A stretch of DNA of 64,000 nt from Enterobacter cancerogenus (GCA_000773965.1 JRUP01000018.1:62001-126000), one strand, 5' to 3'. Numbered from the stretch's first letter, positions 36,063 to 45,799 are shown. Translations and numbers: made by a program. The notes: generated by a model from the sequence alone, not told the origin.

Positions 36063-37982
36063 CTAGTAACGGCGATTCCACTCACCATCGGCGAGAATCT
36101 TATCCGGCTTGCCCATGAAGTAACGGTAGTAGGCGTCATACGCCAGCACGTTTTTCACGTAGCCGCGTGTTTCTGAGAACGGAATGGTTTCGATAAACGC
36201 CACTGCATCCAGTTTGCCACCGCTATTATTCAACCAGCTGCGTACCCTGCCCGGCCCGGCATTATAGGCCGCCGAGGAGAAGATGCGGTTTTGATCGAAC
36301 TGCTGATAGACGTACTCCAGATACTGGGTACCAATCTGGATATTGGTCTGAGGATCCAGCAGCTGGCTGCTGTTCACATAGCCGGGGATGTTATACATCT
36401 TCACGGTATGGCTGGCCGTGGCTGGCATCACCTGCATCAAACCACTGGCACCGACCGGCGAACGCGCTTTCGGATTCCACGCACTCTCCTGGCGGGAGAT
36501 CGCCATGGCATAACTCTGCGGAATACCTTTGTCGCTGGTGTATTGCTGATACAGATTGCGCCACGCCAGCGGGAAGCGCTCTTTCAGGCTATCCCACATT
36601 TTCGCGGTGATAGTGGCCTGCACACTGAGATCCCACCAGTCCTGCTCGTTGGCGTAACGCGCCAGCATCTGTTGCTGCGAATGGGTCTTGCTGGAGATCA
36701 GATTGGCCCATTCACGGCGCGCCAGGTTATCCAGCCCCCAGTACATCAGCTCACGTACGCGAGCCAGTTCTGGCCCCTGTACCACCGCATTATCCGCAGC
36801 CGGAGCCTGATCGACCTGCAACGGATACTCCACGCCAAGACGCTGCGCCGCCACCATCGGATAGAAGCCACGCGCCTGCATCAGCTTACGCAGAATCTCA
36901 TCGGCTTCTTCTTTGCGCCCCTGAGAAATCAGCAGATCGGCTTGCCAGTATTGCCACTCATCTTTCTCTTTGGCTTCAACCGGTAAACGCGCGATCCAGG
37001 TGTTCAGTCCACGACGATCGTTCTGACTGAGCGCCAGACGCACGCGACGCTCCACCAGCGCGGTGGATTCACTGTTCATCACCACTGCATCACGCCAGCG
37101 CGCCTGCTCGGAGGTCAGATCGGCGCCCATCATACGCCACACGACAGTTTCCTTCAGATCCTGCTCTTCCGCCGGGCTCATTTTTTGCGCCTGCACCAGT
37201 TGCGGGATCATCATGCGCGCATTATCCATGTCTTCACGCGCCACGCGGGCAAAGGCATAACTGGTGGCCATACGAGTGAAATCGGTCGGACCGAGGCTGC
37301 TGGCAAAAGTGGTGACGGTCTGCGGATTTTGCTGCAGCGCAATCAGCGCGCTGGAAGTGGTTTGATAATCCGCCGGCAGCATTTTCGCCAGATAATTCAC
37401 CAGACTGTCGTTGCCGGCTTTCATCGCCAGGCGAATACGTTCGAGAATGGTGATCGGCGACATCTGTCCGGACGCTTGCCACACCGAGAACAGCTGATCG
37501 CAGTCATTCGGTAACGCGGAACCGCGCAGCCAGATCGATTTCGCGCCATCAAACGCCACCTGCTGCTGGCCGGTAGCCCACTTGGCGTAATACCAGTTAC
37601 AGCGCGCCTGCACCGGTTTGGGCTCATCCGGGCTAAAGCTCAGCACACCCTGCCAGTCCTGACGATGTGCCAGCACGTTGACGAAGCGTGTCGAGAGTGA
37701 ACGCGCCGGTGGCAGCGTTGGATATTGCTGAATGAAATTCTTCACCGCCAGCGGCGTCTCTTGATCGAGATCCTGCGCCAGCAAACGGTATTGCAGATAA
37801 GGATAGAGCGGATAATCCTGCAGCGTTGGCATCAGCTGCGAGACCTGGTCCATTTGATTGTTATCCCAGGCTTGTTTGATTTGCGCATAGCGCTGTCGTT
37901 GTTGATCCAGCGAGTCGGCCCACACGCTGCCGGCCGTGCTGACCAGACAGATCCCTATCATCCAGTTACGCCACTTCTCCAC
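36063..37982 (-). CDS. slt: Soluble lytic murein transglycosylase
   Basis: The 639-residue protein has a signal peptide (MEKWRNWMIGICLVSTAGSVWA), a long superhelical U/L-domain (about 25-470) and a C-terminal lysozyme-like domain with AISRQESAWNPKARSPVGASGLMQVMPATA, where Glu of RQESAW is the catalytic acid, then AAYNAGPGRVRSWL. It cleaves peptidoglycan in the periplasm to 1,6-anhydro-muropeptides. Size and domain order match E. coli Slt70. In E. coli the next gene upstream is ettA; here about 19 kb of accessory genes have been inserted between them. Confidence 0.97.
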   Translation of the reverse strand: MEKWRNWMIGICLVSTAGSVWADSLDQQRQRYAQIKQAWDNNQMDQVSQLMPTLQDYPLYPYLQYRLLAQDLDQETPLAVKNFIQQYPTLPPARSLSTRFVNVLAHRQDWQGVLSFSPDEPKPVQARCNWYYAKWATGQQQVAFDGAKSIWLRGSALPNDCDQLFSVWQASGQMSPITILERIRLAMKAGNDSLVNYLAKMLPADYQTTSSALIALQQNPQTVTTFASSLGPTDFTRMATSYAFARVAREDMDNARMMIPQLVQAQKMSPAEEQDLKETVVWRMMGADLTSEQARWRDAVVMNSESTALVERRVRLALSQNDRRGLNTWIARLPVEAKEKDEWQYWQADLLISQGRKEEADEILRKLMQARGFYPMVAAQRLGVEYPLQVDQAPAADNAVVQGPELARVRELMYWGLDNLARREWANLISSKTHSQQQMLARYANEQDWWDLSVQATITAKMWDSLKERFPLAWRNLYQQYTSDKGIPQSYAMAISRQESAWNPKARSPVGASGLMQVMPATASHTVKMYNIPGYVNSSQLLDPQTNIQIGTQYLEYVYQQFDQNRIFSSAAYNAGPGRVRSWLNNSGGKLDAVAFIETIPFSETRGYVKNVLAYDAYYRYFMGKPDKILADGEWNRRY

Positions 37983-38091
37983 TCTGCTCTCCTCTTCGCT
38001 GCGATCCAGCTCATGCCAGACTTAACTCATGCTAACCAGGCCAACGGTCTCTTGCCATGTTCTTCACAAAATTTACGCAGGCGCACCGTGA

Positions 38092-38121
38092 TTGCACACC
38101 GTCTGCGCCGTGGCTGTGCAA
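38092..38121. promoter_or_regulatory. Inverted half-sites TTGCAC...GTGCAA upstream of the sigma-54 promoter
   Basis: TTGCAC (38092-38097) and GTGCAA (38116-38121) form an inverted repeat 18 bp apart, some 63 bp upstream of the -24 element. An enhancer for a sigma-54 activator would be expected in this area, but the spacing is not that of a classical NtrC site (GCAC-N5/6-GTGC), so this is tentative. Confidence 0.3.
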
Positions 38122-38183
38122 ATTATCATCACAAAATCTTATGTCATATCAGTTAGCTACAACTATTCATTCACTTACAAAAA

Positions 38184-38199
38184 TGGCACGCGCTTTGCT
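38184..38199 (+). promoter_or_regulatory. Sigma-54 (RpoN) -24/-12 promoter of the urea degradation operon
   Basis: TGGCACGCGCTTTGCT matches the sigma-54 consensus TGGCAC-N5-TTGCW fully, with GG and GC separated by exactly 10 bp. Transcription would start near 38210, about 30 bp before the allophanate hydrolase ATG. Sigma-54 control fits nitrogen-limitation (NtrC) regulation of urea use. Confidence 0.85.
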
Positions 38200-38214
38200 C
38201 TGTTGAATTCCATC

Positions 38215-38224
38215 TTGTATACCA
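38215..38224. promoter_or_regulatory. Candidate GntR/FCD operator just downstream of the predicted start site
   Basis: TTGTATACCA fits the TNGTNNACNA pattern bound by FCD-subfamily GntR regulators. It lies between the predicted sigma-54 transcription start and the ATG, where the GntR protein encoded in the same operon could block transcription. One site only, so moderate support. Confidence 0.45.
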
Positions 38225-38238
38225 GTTGGAATTCACTC

Positions 38239-40035
38239 ATGGCAGCAACCTTCGGATACACGCTTCAGGATTGGCAGCACCGCTATCAGCAGGACCCACA
38301 GTGCATCAGCGCACTATTGGCAGCACACCTCGACGCCATCGACCAGCAGGATAACGCCTGGCTGTATGTCGCTTCGCCCGCTCAATTACAGGCGCAAATC
38401 GAACCCTTGCTGGCCAGCTACTTGCGCAATCCCGCTGCACTGCCGCTGTTTGGCGTGCCGTTTGCGGTGAAAGACAATATCGATGTGGCAGGCTGGCCGA
38501 CCAGCGCCGCCTGCCCGGCCTTCACCTATACGGCTGAAACTGATGCCTTTGTGGTCGCACAGCTTAAAGCGGCCGGTGCGGTGGTGATCGGCAAAACCAA
38601 CCTCGACCAATACGCCACTGGGTTAGTCGGCACGCGTTCTCCGTTCGGTGCGGTAAGCAACACCTTTAACCCCGAGTATGTTAGCGGCGGTTCCAGCTCC
38701 GGTTCTGCTTCGGTGCTGGCGCGCGGCCTGGTGGGCTTCTCGCTGGGCACCGATACCGCCGGTTCCGGTCGCGTCCCGGCAGGTTTTAACAACATCGTCG
38801 GTCTGAAACCGACCAAAGGCTGGTTCTCGGCCAGCGGCGTGGTGCCTGCTTGCCGTTTGAATGACACTATCTCCGTCTTCGCTCTCACGGTAGAAGATGC
38901 CTTCGCCGTTGCCACCGCCGCAGGCGGTTACGATGCCGGAGACGCCTACTCACGCAGCAATCCGCACACCGCGCCTGCCAGCTTTAAGGCTCGACCTGAT
39001 TTCGCCATTCCTGCCACGCCTGAGTTCTTTGGTGATAAGCAGGCCGAAGCAGCCTGGTTACGTGCACTGGAGCAACTGCAAGCGGGCGGCGCGACGCTGC
39101 ACCCTATCGACTTCACCGCATTCCACCAACTGGCGGAACAGCTTTATTACGGCCCGTGGGTTGCCGAGCGCACTGTCGCTGTCGGTGAGATGATCAATCG
39201 CCCGGAAGAGATGGACCCGGTGGTGTACGGTATTGTCAGCAGTGGCCTGAAATACACCGCCGTCGAGGCTTATCAGGCGGAATACCTGCGTGCCGAACTG
39301 ACGCGTCAAATCCAGCAAACCCTGGCGCAGTTTGATGCGCTCGTGGTGCCGACTTCGCCAACCATTCACACACTGGAAGAGATGAAACAGGAGCCGGTGC
39401 GCTACAACTCGCAGTTCGGCACTTACACCAACTTCACCAATCTCGCTGACCTCAGTGCGCTGGCACTGCCTGGCCCGTTCCGCGCCGATGGCCTGCCTGC
39501 GGGCATCACACTGATTGCGTCTGCGTGGCAGGATCGCGCGCTGGCAGGCTTCGGCATTCAGTGGCAGCAGCAGATGGCGCTGACGTTAGGCGCCACCGGC
39601 AAAGCTCAGCCTTCTCAATACACCGCCTTCCCGGTTTCTGCCGATCACGTACGCGTAGCAGTGGTTGGTGCGCACCTCACCGGCATGCCGCTGAATTTCC
39701 AGCTCACCACCCGCGATGCGGTGTGGGTGGAAGAGACGCAAACCGCCAGCCACTACCGCCTGTTTGCCCTGCTCGATGGCCCGATCAAAAAGCCCGGCCT
39801 GCTGCGCGGTGACAGCGGTGCCGCCATCACGGTGGAGCTGTGGGATATCCCACTGGCGCGCTTTGGCGAATTCGTGGCGGAAATCCCGGCACCGCTCGGC
39901 ATTGGATCTCTGACGCTGGCTGATGGTCGCGTGGTGAAAGGCTTTATCTGTGAACCGGCGGTGCTGTCGCAGGCGCTGGAAATTACCGAATTCGGCGGCT
40001 GGCGCAACTGGCTGGCCTCTCAGGGGAGTAAATAA
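38239..40035 (+). CDS. atzF: Allophanate hydrolase
   Basis: This 598-residue amidase-signature enzyme hydrolyses allophanate to ammonia and CO2. The Ser-cisSer-Lys triad is visible: Lys in GVPFAVKDNIDVAGWPTSAAC, Ser in VSGGSSSGSASVLARG, Ser in GTDTAGSGRVPAG. The C-terminal roughly 150 residues (after AQPSQYT) form the extra domain typical of AtzF/DUR1-type allophanate hydrolases. The longer open frame starts at 38092, but the ATG at 38239 matches the family N-terminus and lies after the promoter. The next gene, urea carboxylase, begins 2 bp after its stop, so the two act as a split urea amidolyase. Confidence 0.94.
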   Translation: MAATFGYTLQDWQHRYQQDPQCISALLAAHLDAIDQQDNAWLYVASPAQLQAQIEPLLASYLRNPAALPLFGVPFAVKDNIDVAGWPTSAACPAFTYTAETDAFVVAQLKAAGAVVIGKTNLDQYATGLVGTRSPFGAVSNTFNPEYVSGGSSSGSASVLARGLVGFSLGTDTAGSGRVPAGFNNIVGLKPTKGWFSASGVVPACRLNDTISVFALTVEDAFAVATAAGGYDAGDAYSRSNPHTAPASFKARPDFAIPATPEFFGDKQAEAAWLRALEQLQAGGATLHPIDFTAFHQLAEQLYYGPWVAERTVAVGEMINRPEEMDPVVYGIVSSGLKYTAVEAYQAEYLRAELTRQIQQTLAQFDALVVPTSPTIHTLEEMKQEPVRYNSQFGTYTNFTNLADLSALALPGPFRADGLPAGITLIASAWQDRALAGFGIQWQQQMALTLGATGKAQPSQYTAFPVSADHVRVAVVGAHLTGMPLNFQLTTRDAVWVEETQTASHYRLFALLDGPIKKPGLLRGDSGAAITVELWDIPLARFGEFVAEIPAPLGIGSLTLADGRVVKGFICEPAVLSQALEITEFGGWRNWLASQGSK

Positions 40036-40037
40036 CC

Positions 40038-43000
40038 ATGTTCAGCACCGTCCTGATCGCTAACCGTGGCGAAATCGCCTGCCGCGCCATCCGCACCCTG
40101 AAGCGCCTCGGCGTCAAAAGCGTCGCCGTTTATTCCGATGCCGACCGTAACGCGCGCCATGTCAAAGAAGCCGATGTGGCGATTGCCCTCGGCGGTGACA
40201 AAGCCAGCGACAGCTATTTGCGTATCGATAAAATTCTGGCTGCTGCTAAAGAGACCGGCGCAAAAGCCATCTGGCCAGGCTACGGTTTCCTCTCCGAAAG
40301 CCTGCCGTTTGCTGCCGCCTGTGAAGAAGCGGGCATTGCGTTCGTTGGCCCGACCGCGCAGCAGATTGGCGAGTTTGGCCTGAAACACCGCGCGCGTGAA
40401 CTGGCGGCTAGCGCAGGTGTGCCGATGACGCCTGGCACACCGCTGCTCAACTCGCTGGAAGAGGCACTCAGCGCGGCAGAAAACATCGGTTATCCGGTGA
40501 TGCTAAAAAGCACGGCGGGCGGCGGCGGTATTGGCTTAACCCGCTGTGACGACGCCGATGCGCTGCGCAATGCATGGGAGAGCGTACGTCGTCTCGGCGA
40601 ACAGTTTTTCAGTGATGCAGGCGTGTTCCTGGAGCGCTTTATCGACCGCGCGCGCCACGTTGAAGTGCAGATTTTTGGTGACGGCAGCGGCAAAGTGATT
40701 GCCCTCGGTGAGCGTGACTGCTCATTACAGCGTCGCAACCAGAAAGTGGTGGAAGAGACCCCGGCACCGAACCTGCCGCAGGCCACGCGTGAGGCGCTGC
40801 TCTCTTCTGCCGTGCGCCTTGGTGAGTTAGTCAATTACCGCAGCGCGGGCACCGTGGAATACATCTACGACGCCGCACAGGATGCGTTCTATTTCCTCGA
40901 AGTGAACACCCGCTTGCAGGTTGAGCATCCGGTGACGGAGTGCGTGACCGGACTCGATCTGGTTGAATGCATGCTGCAAGTTGCCGCCGGTGATGCCATC
41001 GACTGGCCGCGTCTGCAACAGGCACCGCAAGGCGCATCGATTGAAGTGCGTATCTACGCCGAAGATCCGTTGAAAAACTTCCAGCCGAGCCCCGGCACGC
41101 TGACCGGCGTCCTTTTCCCGGAAGACGTACGCGTAGATGGCTGGATCGATACCGGCACTGAAGTCTCGGCATTTTACGATCCGATGATCGCCAAACTGAT
41201 CGTGCACGCCGACACGCGTGACGCGGCGTTGGCGAAAATGCAGCAGGCGCTGGATGCCACGCAACTGCACGGCATTGCTACCAACCTCGACTATCTGCGC
41301 CAGATTGTTGCCACGGATGCGTTCCACAGCGGCAAAGTCTGGACGCGTTTCCTCGACAGCTTTACGCCGTCTGCCAGCGTGATTGAAGTGCTGCAACCCG
41401 GCACCTTCAGCAGCATTCAGGATTTCCCTGGTCGCCTCGGCTATTGGGATATCGGCGTGCCGCCTTCCGGCCCAATGGACGACTTCGCTTTCCGCCTCGC
41501 TAACCGCATCGTTGGTAACCACGACAGCGCCGCCGGACTGGAATTTACTTTGCAAGGCCCGACACTGCGTTTCCACAGCGATGCAGTCATTGCCCTGACC
41601 GGCGCGGATTGCCCGGCAGAACTGGATGGCGCAAGCCTCGAATACTGGCAGCCAATCAGCGTGAAAGCAGGCCAGACGCTGACGTTAGGCCGTGCGCAAA
41701 GCGGTTGCCGCACTTATCTGGCAGTACGCAACGGTTTCGATGTGCCGGAATATCTGGGCAGCCGTTCTACCTTCTCACTCGGCCAGTTTGGCGGTCATGC
41801 CGGACGCACCCTGCGCGTCGCCGATATGCTGCCGATCTCCCAGCCACTGCTGGCCGCCTGTACCACGCCCGCACCAGTCAGTGAGCCGCAAGCACTGGAC
41901 CACGCGCTGGTGCCGCATTACGGCACCGAGTGGCGCATCGGCGTGCTGTACGGCCCACACGGCGCACCGGATTTCTTCACCCAGGCGGCAATCGATGAGT
42001 TCTTCGCCAGCGACTGGCAGGTGCACTACAACTCCAACCGTCTCGGCGTGCGTTTGGTCGGACCGAAACCGACCTGGACGCGTGCCAACGGCGGCGAAGC
42101 CGGGCTGCACCCTTCCAACGTACACGACTGCGAATACGCAATTGGCGCGGTGAACTTTACCGGTGACTTCCCGGTGATCCTGACCCATGACGGCCCGAGC
42201 CTTGGTGGCTTCGTCTGTCCGGTGACGATTGCCAAAGCGGAGCTGTGGAAAGTCGGTCAGGTAAAACCGGGCGACCGCATTCGCTTCCACCCGATCAGCG
42301 CTGATGAAGCGGTGGCGCTGGAGAAAGCCCAGGCGCACAGCGTGGAAACCTTGCGCAGCACTCATGCGCCAGCCTTTGAGGTGCCCTCACTGGCGGCCAG
42401 TGACATCGGCTCAGCCACCTTACTGGCGGCGTTGCCTGCGACATCGACTACGCCAGCGGCGGTTTACCGCCAGGCCGGAGATAAATACGTGCTGATTGAG
42501 TACGGCGATAACGTGCTGGATCTGGCGCTGCGTCTGCGTGTGCACCTGCTGATGAATGCGCTGCGTGAACGTGCGGTGCCCGGCGTAGAAGAGCTGTCAC
42601 CCGGCGTTCGCTCACTGCAGGTGCGCTATAACAGCCTGATCCTCAGCCAGAAACAGCTGATGAATCTGCTGCTGGAACTGGAAGCCGGACTCGGCGATGT
42701 CAGCCAGCTGAAAGTGCCTTCGCGCATCGTCTGGATGCCAATGGCATTTGAAGACAGCGCCACGCTCGGTGCGGTTGAGCGTTATCAGGAAACCGTGCGC
42801 GCTACCGCGCCATGGCTGCCAAACAACGTTGATTTTATTCAGCGCATCAACGGCCTGGAGAGTCGCGAAGCGGTGCGCGACACGATTTTCGATGCCAGCT
42901 ATCTGATCCTCGGCCTGGGCGATGTCTATCTCGGTGCACCCTGTGCGGTGCCGATCGATCCACGCCATCGCCTGCTCAGTTCCAAATACAGCCCGGCACG

Positions 43001-43655
43001 TACCTTCACCGCGGAAGGCACAGTCGGTATTGGCGGCATGTACATGTGCATCTACGGCATGGATTCACCCGGCGGCTATCAGTTGGTGGGCCGCACGCTG
43101 CCAATCTGGAACAAATTCCTCAAGAACGACCAGTTCGCGGCGGATGAGCCATGGCTGCTGCACTTCTTCGATCAGGTGCGCTTCTATCCGGTGACCGAAG
43201 ATGAACTCACGCAACTGCGCGATGACTTCCGCGAAGGCCGCGCCACGGTACGCATCGAAGAGACGCTGTTTGATTTCGCTGCCCACCAGCAATTCCTCGC
43301 TGAACACGCCGACTCAATTGCCGAATTCCGTCAGCGCCAGTCAGCCGCTTTCGAACAGGAAGTGACGCTGTGGGCACAGGAAGAGCAGAACGCGCCGCTG
43401 ACCAGTGAAGAGACGCTGATCGCCCCGGAAACCGACGAAGATGCGCTAGCGGTCTGTGCCGACATGAACGGCAACATCTGGAAAGTGCTGGTGCAGCCGG
43501 GGGACGCAGTGGAAGCCGGTCAGACGCTGATCATCGTTGAAGCCATGAAAATGGAACTGGCGATTGTCGCGCCGCAGGCCGGCACGGTGAAACGCATTGC
43601 CTGTCAGGCAGGCCGCCCGGTGAGTCCGGGCGACACTCTGCTGTGGCTGGAATAA
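40038..43655 (+). CDS. uca: Urea carboxylase (biotin-dependent)
   Basis: This 1205-residue multidomain enzyme carboxylates urea to allophanate using ATP and bicarbonate. In order: biotin carboxylase (1-450; LIANRGEIACRAIRTLKRLG, ATP-grasp KSTAGGGGIGL, EVNTRLQVEHPVTE), a KipA-like AHS2 domain (about 455-760; PGRLGYWDIGVPPSGPMDD), a KipI-like AHS1 domain (about 815-1010; AVPGVEELSPGVRSL) and a biotinyl domain with EAMKMEL, whose lysine is residue 1171. It is in one operon with allophanate hydrolase. Some relatives are guanidine carboxylases, but no ykkC/guanidine-I-like leader or DUF1989 genes are present and a urt transporter follows, so urea is the likelier substrate. Confidence 0.94.
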   Translation: MFSTVLIANRGEIACRAIRTLKRLGVKSVAVYSDADRNARHVKEADVAIALGGDKASDSYLRIDKILAAAKETGAKAIWPGYGFLSESLPFAAACEEAGIAFVGPTAQQIGEFGLKHRARELAASAGVPMTPGTPLLNSLEEALSAAENIGYPVMLKSTAGGGGIGLTRCDDADALRNAWESVRRLGEQFFSDAGVFLERFIDRARHVEVQIFGDGSGKVIALGERDCSLQRRNQKVVEETPAPNLPQATREALLSSAVRLGELVNYRSAGTVEYIYDAAQDAFYFLEVNTRLQVEHPVTECVTGLDLVECMLQVAAGDAIDWPRLQQAPQGASIEVRIYAEDPLKNFQPSPGTLTGVLFPEDVRVDGWIDTGTEVSAFYDPMIAKLIVHADTRDAALAKMQQALDATQLHGIATNLDYLRQIVATDAFHSGKVWTRFLDSFTPSASVIEVLQPGTFSSIQDFPGRLGYWDIGVPPSGPMDDFAFRLANRIVGNHDSAAGLEFTLQGPTLRFHSDAVIALTGADCPAELDGASLEYWQPISVKAGQTLTLGRAQSGCRTYLAVRNGFDVPEYLGSRSTFSLGQFGGHAGRTLRVADMLPISQPLLAACTTPAPVSEPQALDHALVPHYGTEWRIGVLYGPHGAPDFFTQAAIDEFFASDWQVHYNSNRLGVRLVGPKPTWTRANGGEAGLHPSNVHDCEYAIGAVNFTGDFPVILTHDGPSLGGFVCPVTIAKAELWKVGQVKPGDRIRFHPISADEAVALEKAQAHSVETLRSTHAPAFEVPSLAASDIGSATLLAALPATSTTPAAVYRQAGDKYVLIEYGDNVLDLALRLRVHLLMNALRERAVPGVEELSPGVRSLQVRYNSLILSQKQLMNLLLELEAGLGDVSQLKVPSRIVWMPMAFEDSATLGAVERYQETVRATAPWLPNNVDFIQRINGLESREAVRDTIFDASYLILGLGDVYLGAPCAVPIDPRHRLLSSKYSPARTFTAEGTVGIGGMYMCIYGMDSPGGYQLVGRTLPIWNKFLKNDQFAADEPWLLHFFDQVRFYPVTEDELTQLRDDFREGRATVRIEETLFDFAAHQQFLAEHADSIAEFRQRQSAAFEQEVTLWAQEEQNAPLTSEETLIAPETDEDALAVCADMNGNIWKVLVQPGDAVEAGQTLIIVEAMKMELAIVAPQAGTVKRIACQAGRPVSPGDTLLWLE

Positions 43656-43664
43656 GGAGCTCGC

Positions 43665-44363
43665 ATGCATCAAAGCCCACGCAGCAAAGGCCGCCCAGAA
43701 GCACTGGCGGAGAAGGTTTATCAGGCATTGAAACAGGACATTTTTGAGTTTCGTTTAATGCCCGGTGACCGCTTTAGCGAAAACGAAATCGCCGATCGGC
43801 TCGACGTGAGCCGCACGCCGGTGCGTCAGGCGCTGTTTTGGCTGGAGCGCGAGGGCTATGTCGAAGTGTGGTTCCGCAGCGGCTGGCAGGTGAAGCCGTT
43901 CGACTTCGAATACTTCGAAGAGCTGTACGACTTCCGCACCGTGCTGGAGCGCGAAGCAGTGCGGCGCCTGTGCGCACTGCCGCCGCTGGCCTGTGCGGAA
44001 ATCCTGAACGAACTGAAAGGTTTCTGGATCGATGCGCCACGCCTGGAAGATGGCAAAGCGGTGTCGGCGCACGACGAAGCCTTTCACATGGCGCTGGTAG
44101 CCGCCGCGGGCAATCAGGAGATGGCACGCATCCACGCCGAACTGACCGAAAAGATCCGCATCATCCGTCGTCTCGACTTTACTCGTGACGACCGGGTAGA
44201 TGCGACATACCGCGAACACGCTCAGATTTTACGGGCGATTTTCCAGCAACAAACCGAGGAGGCACAACGCATTTTAACCGACCACATCGCCGTCAGTAAG
44301 GCAGAGGTCAGAAAGATCACATTGCATATGTTACAGCAGGCCCGGCTTCAACCCATTGAATAA
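43665..44363 (+). CDS. GntR-family (FCD subfamily) transcriptional regulator
   Basis: The 232-residue protein has an N-terminal winged helix (residues 10-80; PGDRFSENEIADRLDVSRTPVRQALFWLEREGYVEV) and an all-helical FCD ligand-binding domain (about 90-220) with the usual acidic/histidine metal ligands (DFRTVLEREAVR; HDEAFHMAL; EHAQIL). It starts 9 bp after the urea carboxylase stop and ends 28 bp before urtA, so it probably senses a urea pathway metabolite and controls this operon. Its candidate operator is at 38215-38224. Activator or repressor action cannot be decided from sequence. Confidence 0.88.
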   Translation: MHQSPRSKGRPEALAEKVYQALKQDIFEFRLMPGDRFSENEIADRLDVSRTPVRQALFWLEREGYVEVWFRSGWQVKPFDFEYFEELYDFRTVLEREAVRRLCALPPLACAEILNELKGFWIDAPRLEDGKAVSAHDEAFHMALVAAAGNQEMARIHAELTEKIRIIRRLDFTRDDRVDATYREHAQILRAIFQQQTEEAQRILTDHIAVSKAEVRKITLHMLQQARLQPIE

Positions 44364-44391
44364 AAACACTAACACATTTAGAGGGTTAACG

Positions 44392-45660
44392 ATGAAAAGA
44401 CGTTCGTTGCTAAAAGCTTTTGCGCTCTCCGCCACCGTGGCCAGTTTGGGCTTTACCTTTGGTGCCCAGGCCGCTGATACCATCAAAGTCGGCATTATGT
44501 CGTCGCTTTCCGGCACCATGGCGATCTCCGAGACGCCGCTGAAAGACGTGGCCCTGATGACCATTGATGAGATCAATGCCAAAGGCGGCGTGCTGGGCAA
44601 AAAGCTGGAACCGGTGGTGGTCGATCCGGCGTCTAACTGGCCGCTGTTCGCGGAGAAAGCGCGTCAGCTGTTAACACAGGATAAAGTCGCGGCGGTGTTC
44701 GGCTGCTGGACTTCGGTCTCACGTAAGTCAGTGCTGCCGGTGTTTGAAGAGCTGAACGGACTGTTGTTCTATCCGGTGCAGTACGAAGGCGAAGAGATGT
44801 CGCCAAACGTGTTCTACACCGGTGCGGCACCCAACCAGCAGGCGATTCCGGCGGTGGAATACCTGATGAGCGAAGACGGCGGCAGCGCCAAACGCTTCTT
44901 CCTGCTGGGTACCGATTACGTCTACCCGCGTACCACTAACAAGATTCTGCGCGCCTTCCTGCACACCAAAGGCATTCAGGATAAAGACATCGAAGAGGTC
45001 TATACGCCGTTTGGCTACAGCGACTATCAGACCATCGTGTCTAACATCAAGAAGTTCTCTGCCGGTGGCAAAACGGCCGTGATCTCCACCATCAACGGTG
45101 ACTCCAACGTGCCGTTCTACAAAGAGCTGGCTAACCAGGGCATCAAAGCCACGGATATTCCGGTGATCGCCTTCTCTGTCGGGGAGGAAGAGTTGCGCGG
45201 GATTGATACCAAACCGCTGGTCGGTCAGTTAGCCGCGTGGAACTACTTCGAATCGGTGGATAACCCAACTAACGCGAAATTCGTAGCGGATTACCGTGCT
45301 TATGCCAAAGCGCACAACCTGCCGAACGCAGGCACCGTGGTCACCAATGACCCGATGGAAGCGACTTATGTCGGCATCCATATGTGGGCGCAGGCGGTAG
45401 AAAAAGCGGGTACCACCGATGTGGACAAAGTGCGTGCGGCGATGGCCGGACAGACCTTTAAAGCGCCGGACGGCTTCACGCTGACCATGGATAAAACCAA
45501 CCACCATCTGCACAAGCCCGTGATGATCGGCGAAGTGGAAGAGAACGGTCAGTTCAACGTGGTGTGGCAGACCGATAAGCCAATCCGCGCTCAGCCCTGG
45601 AGCCCGTACATCGCCGGTAATGATAAGAAGCCGGATTATCCGGTGAAATCGACGAAGTAA
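44392..45660 (+). CDS. urtA: UrtA, urea ABC transporter substrate-binding protein
   Basis: This 422-residue periplasmic binding protein starts MKRRSLLKAFALSATVASLGFTFGAQA, a signal peptide with a Tat-like RRSLLK motif. The mature part begins ADTIKVGIMSSLSGTMAISETPLKDVALM, with FGCWTSVSRKSVLPVFEELNGLLFYPVQYEGEE, the signature of UrtA (amide/urea-binding) proteins. The ATG at 44392 has GAGGG upstream; an open frame begins earlier but overlaps the regulator gene. It delivers urea to UrtBC. A hairpin after the gene probably raises its expression over the membrane parts. Confidence 0.95.
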   Translation: MKRRSLLKAFALSATVASLGFTFGAQAADTIKVGIMSSLSGTMAISETPLKDVALMTIDEINAKGGVLGKKLEPVVVDPASNWPLFAEKARQLLTQDKVAAVFGCWTSVSRKSVLPVFEELNGLLFYPVQYEGEEMSPNVFYTGAAPNQQAIPAVEYLMSEDGGSAKRFFLLGTDYVYPRTTNKILRAFLHTKGIQDKDIEEVYTPFGYSDYQTIVSNIKKFSAGGKTAVISTINGDSNVPFYKELANQGIKATDIPVIAFSVGEEELRGIDTKPLVGQLAAWNYFESVDNPTNAKFVADYRAYAKAHNLPNAGTVVTNDPMEATYVGIHMWAQAVEKAGTTDVDKVRAAMAGQTFKAPDGFTLTMDKTNHHLHKPVMIGEVEENGQFNVVWQTDKPIRAQPWSPYIAGNDKKPDYPVKSTK

Positions 45661-45674
45661 TACGCAAAATGCGC

Positions 45675-45723
45675 GCTGATGCCCGATCTGGCTCTGTAAT
45701 GGAACCAGGGCAAAGGCATCAGC
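45675..45723 (+). promoter_or_regulatory. Intercistronic hairpin between urtA and urtB
   Basis: Perfect 9 bp arms GCTGATGCC (45675-45683) and GGCATCAGC (45715-45723), with an inner CTGG/CCAG pairing, lie 15 bp after the urtA stop. There is no T tract, so this is not a simple terminator. Such stems protect the 3' end of binding-protein mRNA or partly attenuate transcription. Confidence 0.6.
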
Positions 45724-45799
45724 CGCCTGCGGATCTTCTCTGGCAAAGTATGGGAGAGGACGCCGAATGTGATTAACAGCGTTCTTTGCTGGATCGGTC

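Noticed and set aside
38092..38121. An NtrC enhancer upstream of the sigma-54 promoter
   Set aside because: The half-sites are 18 bp apart, not the spacing of a classical NtrC site; kept only as a low-confidence inverted repeat.
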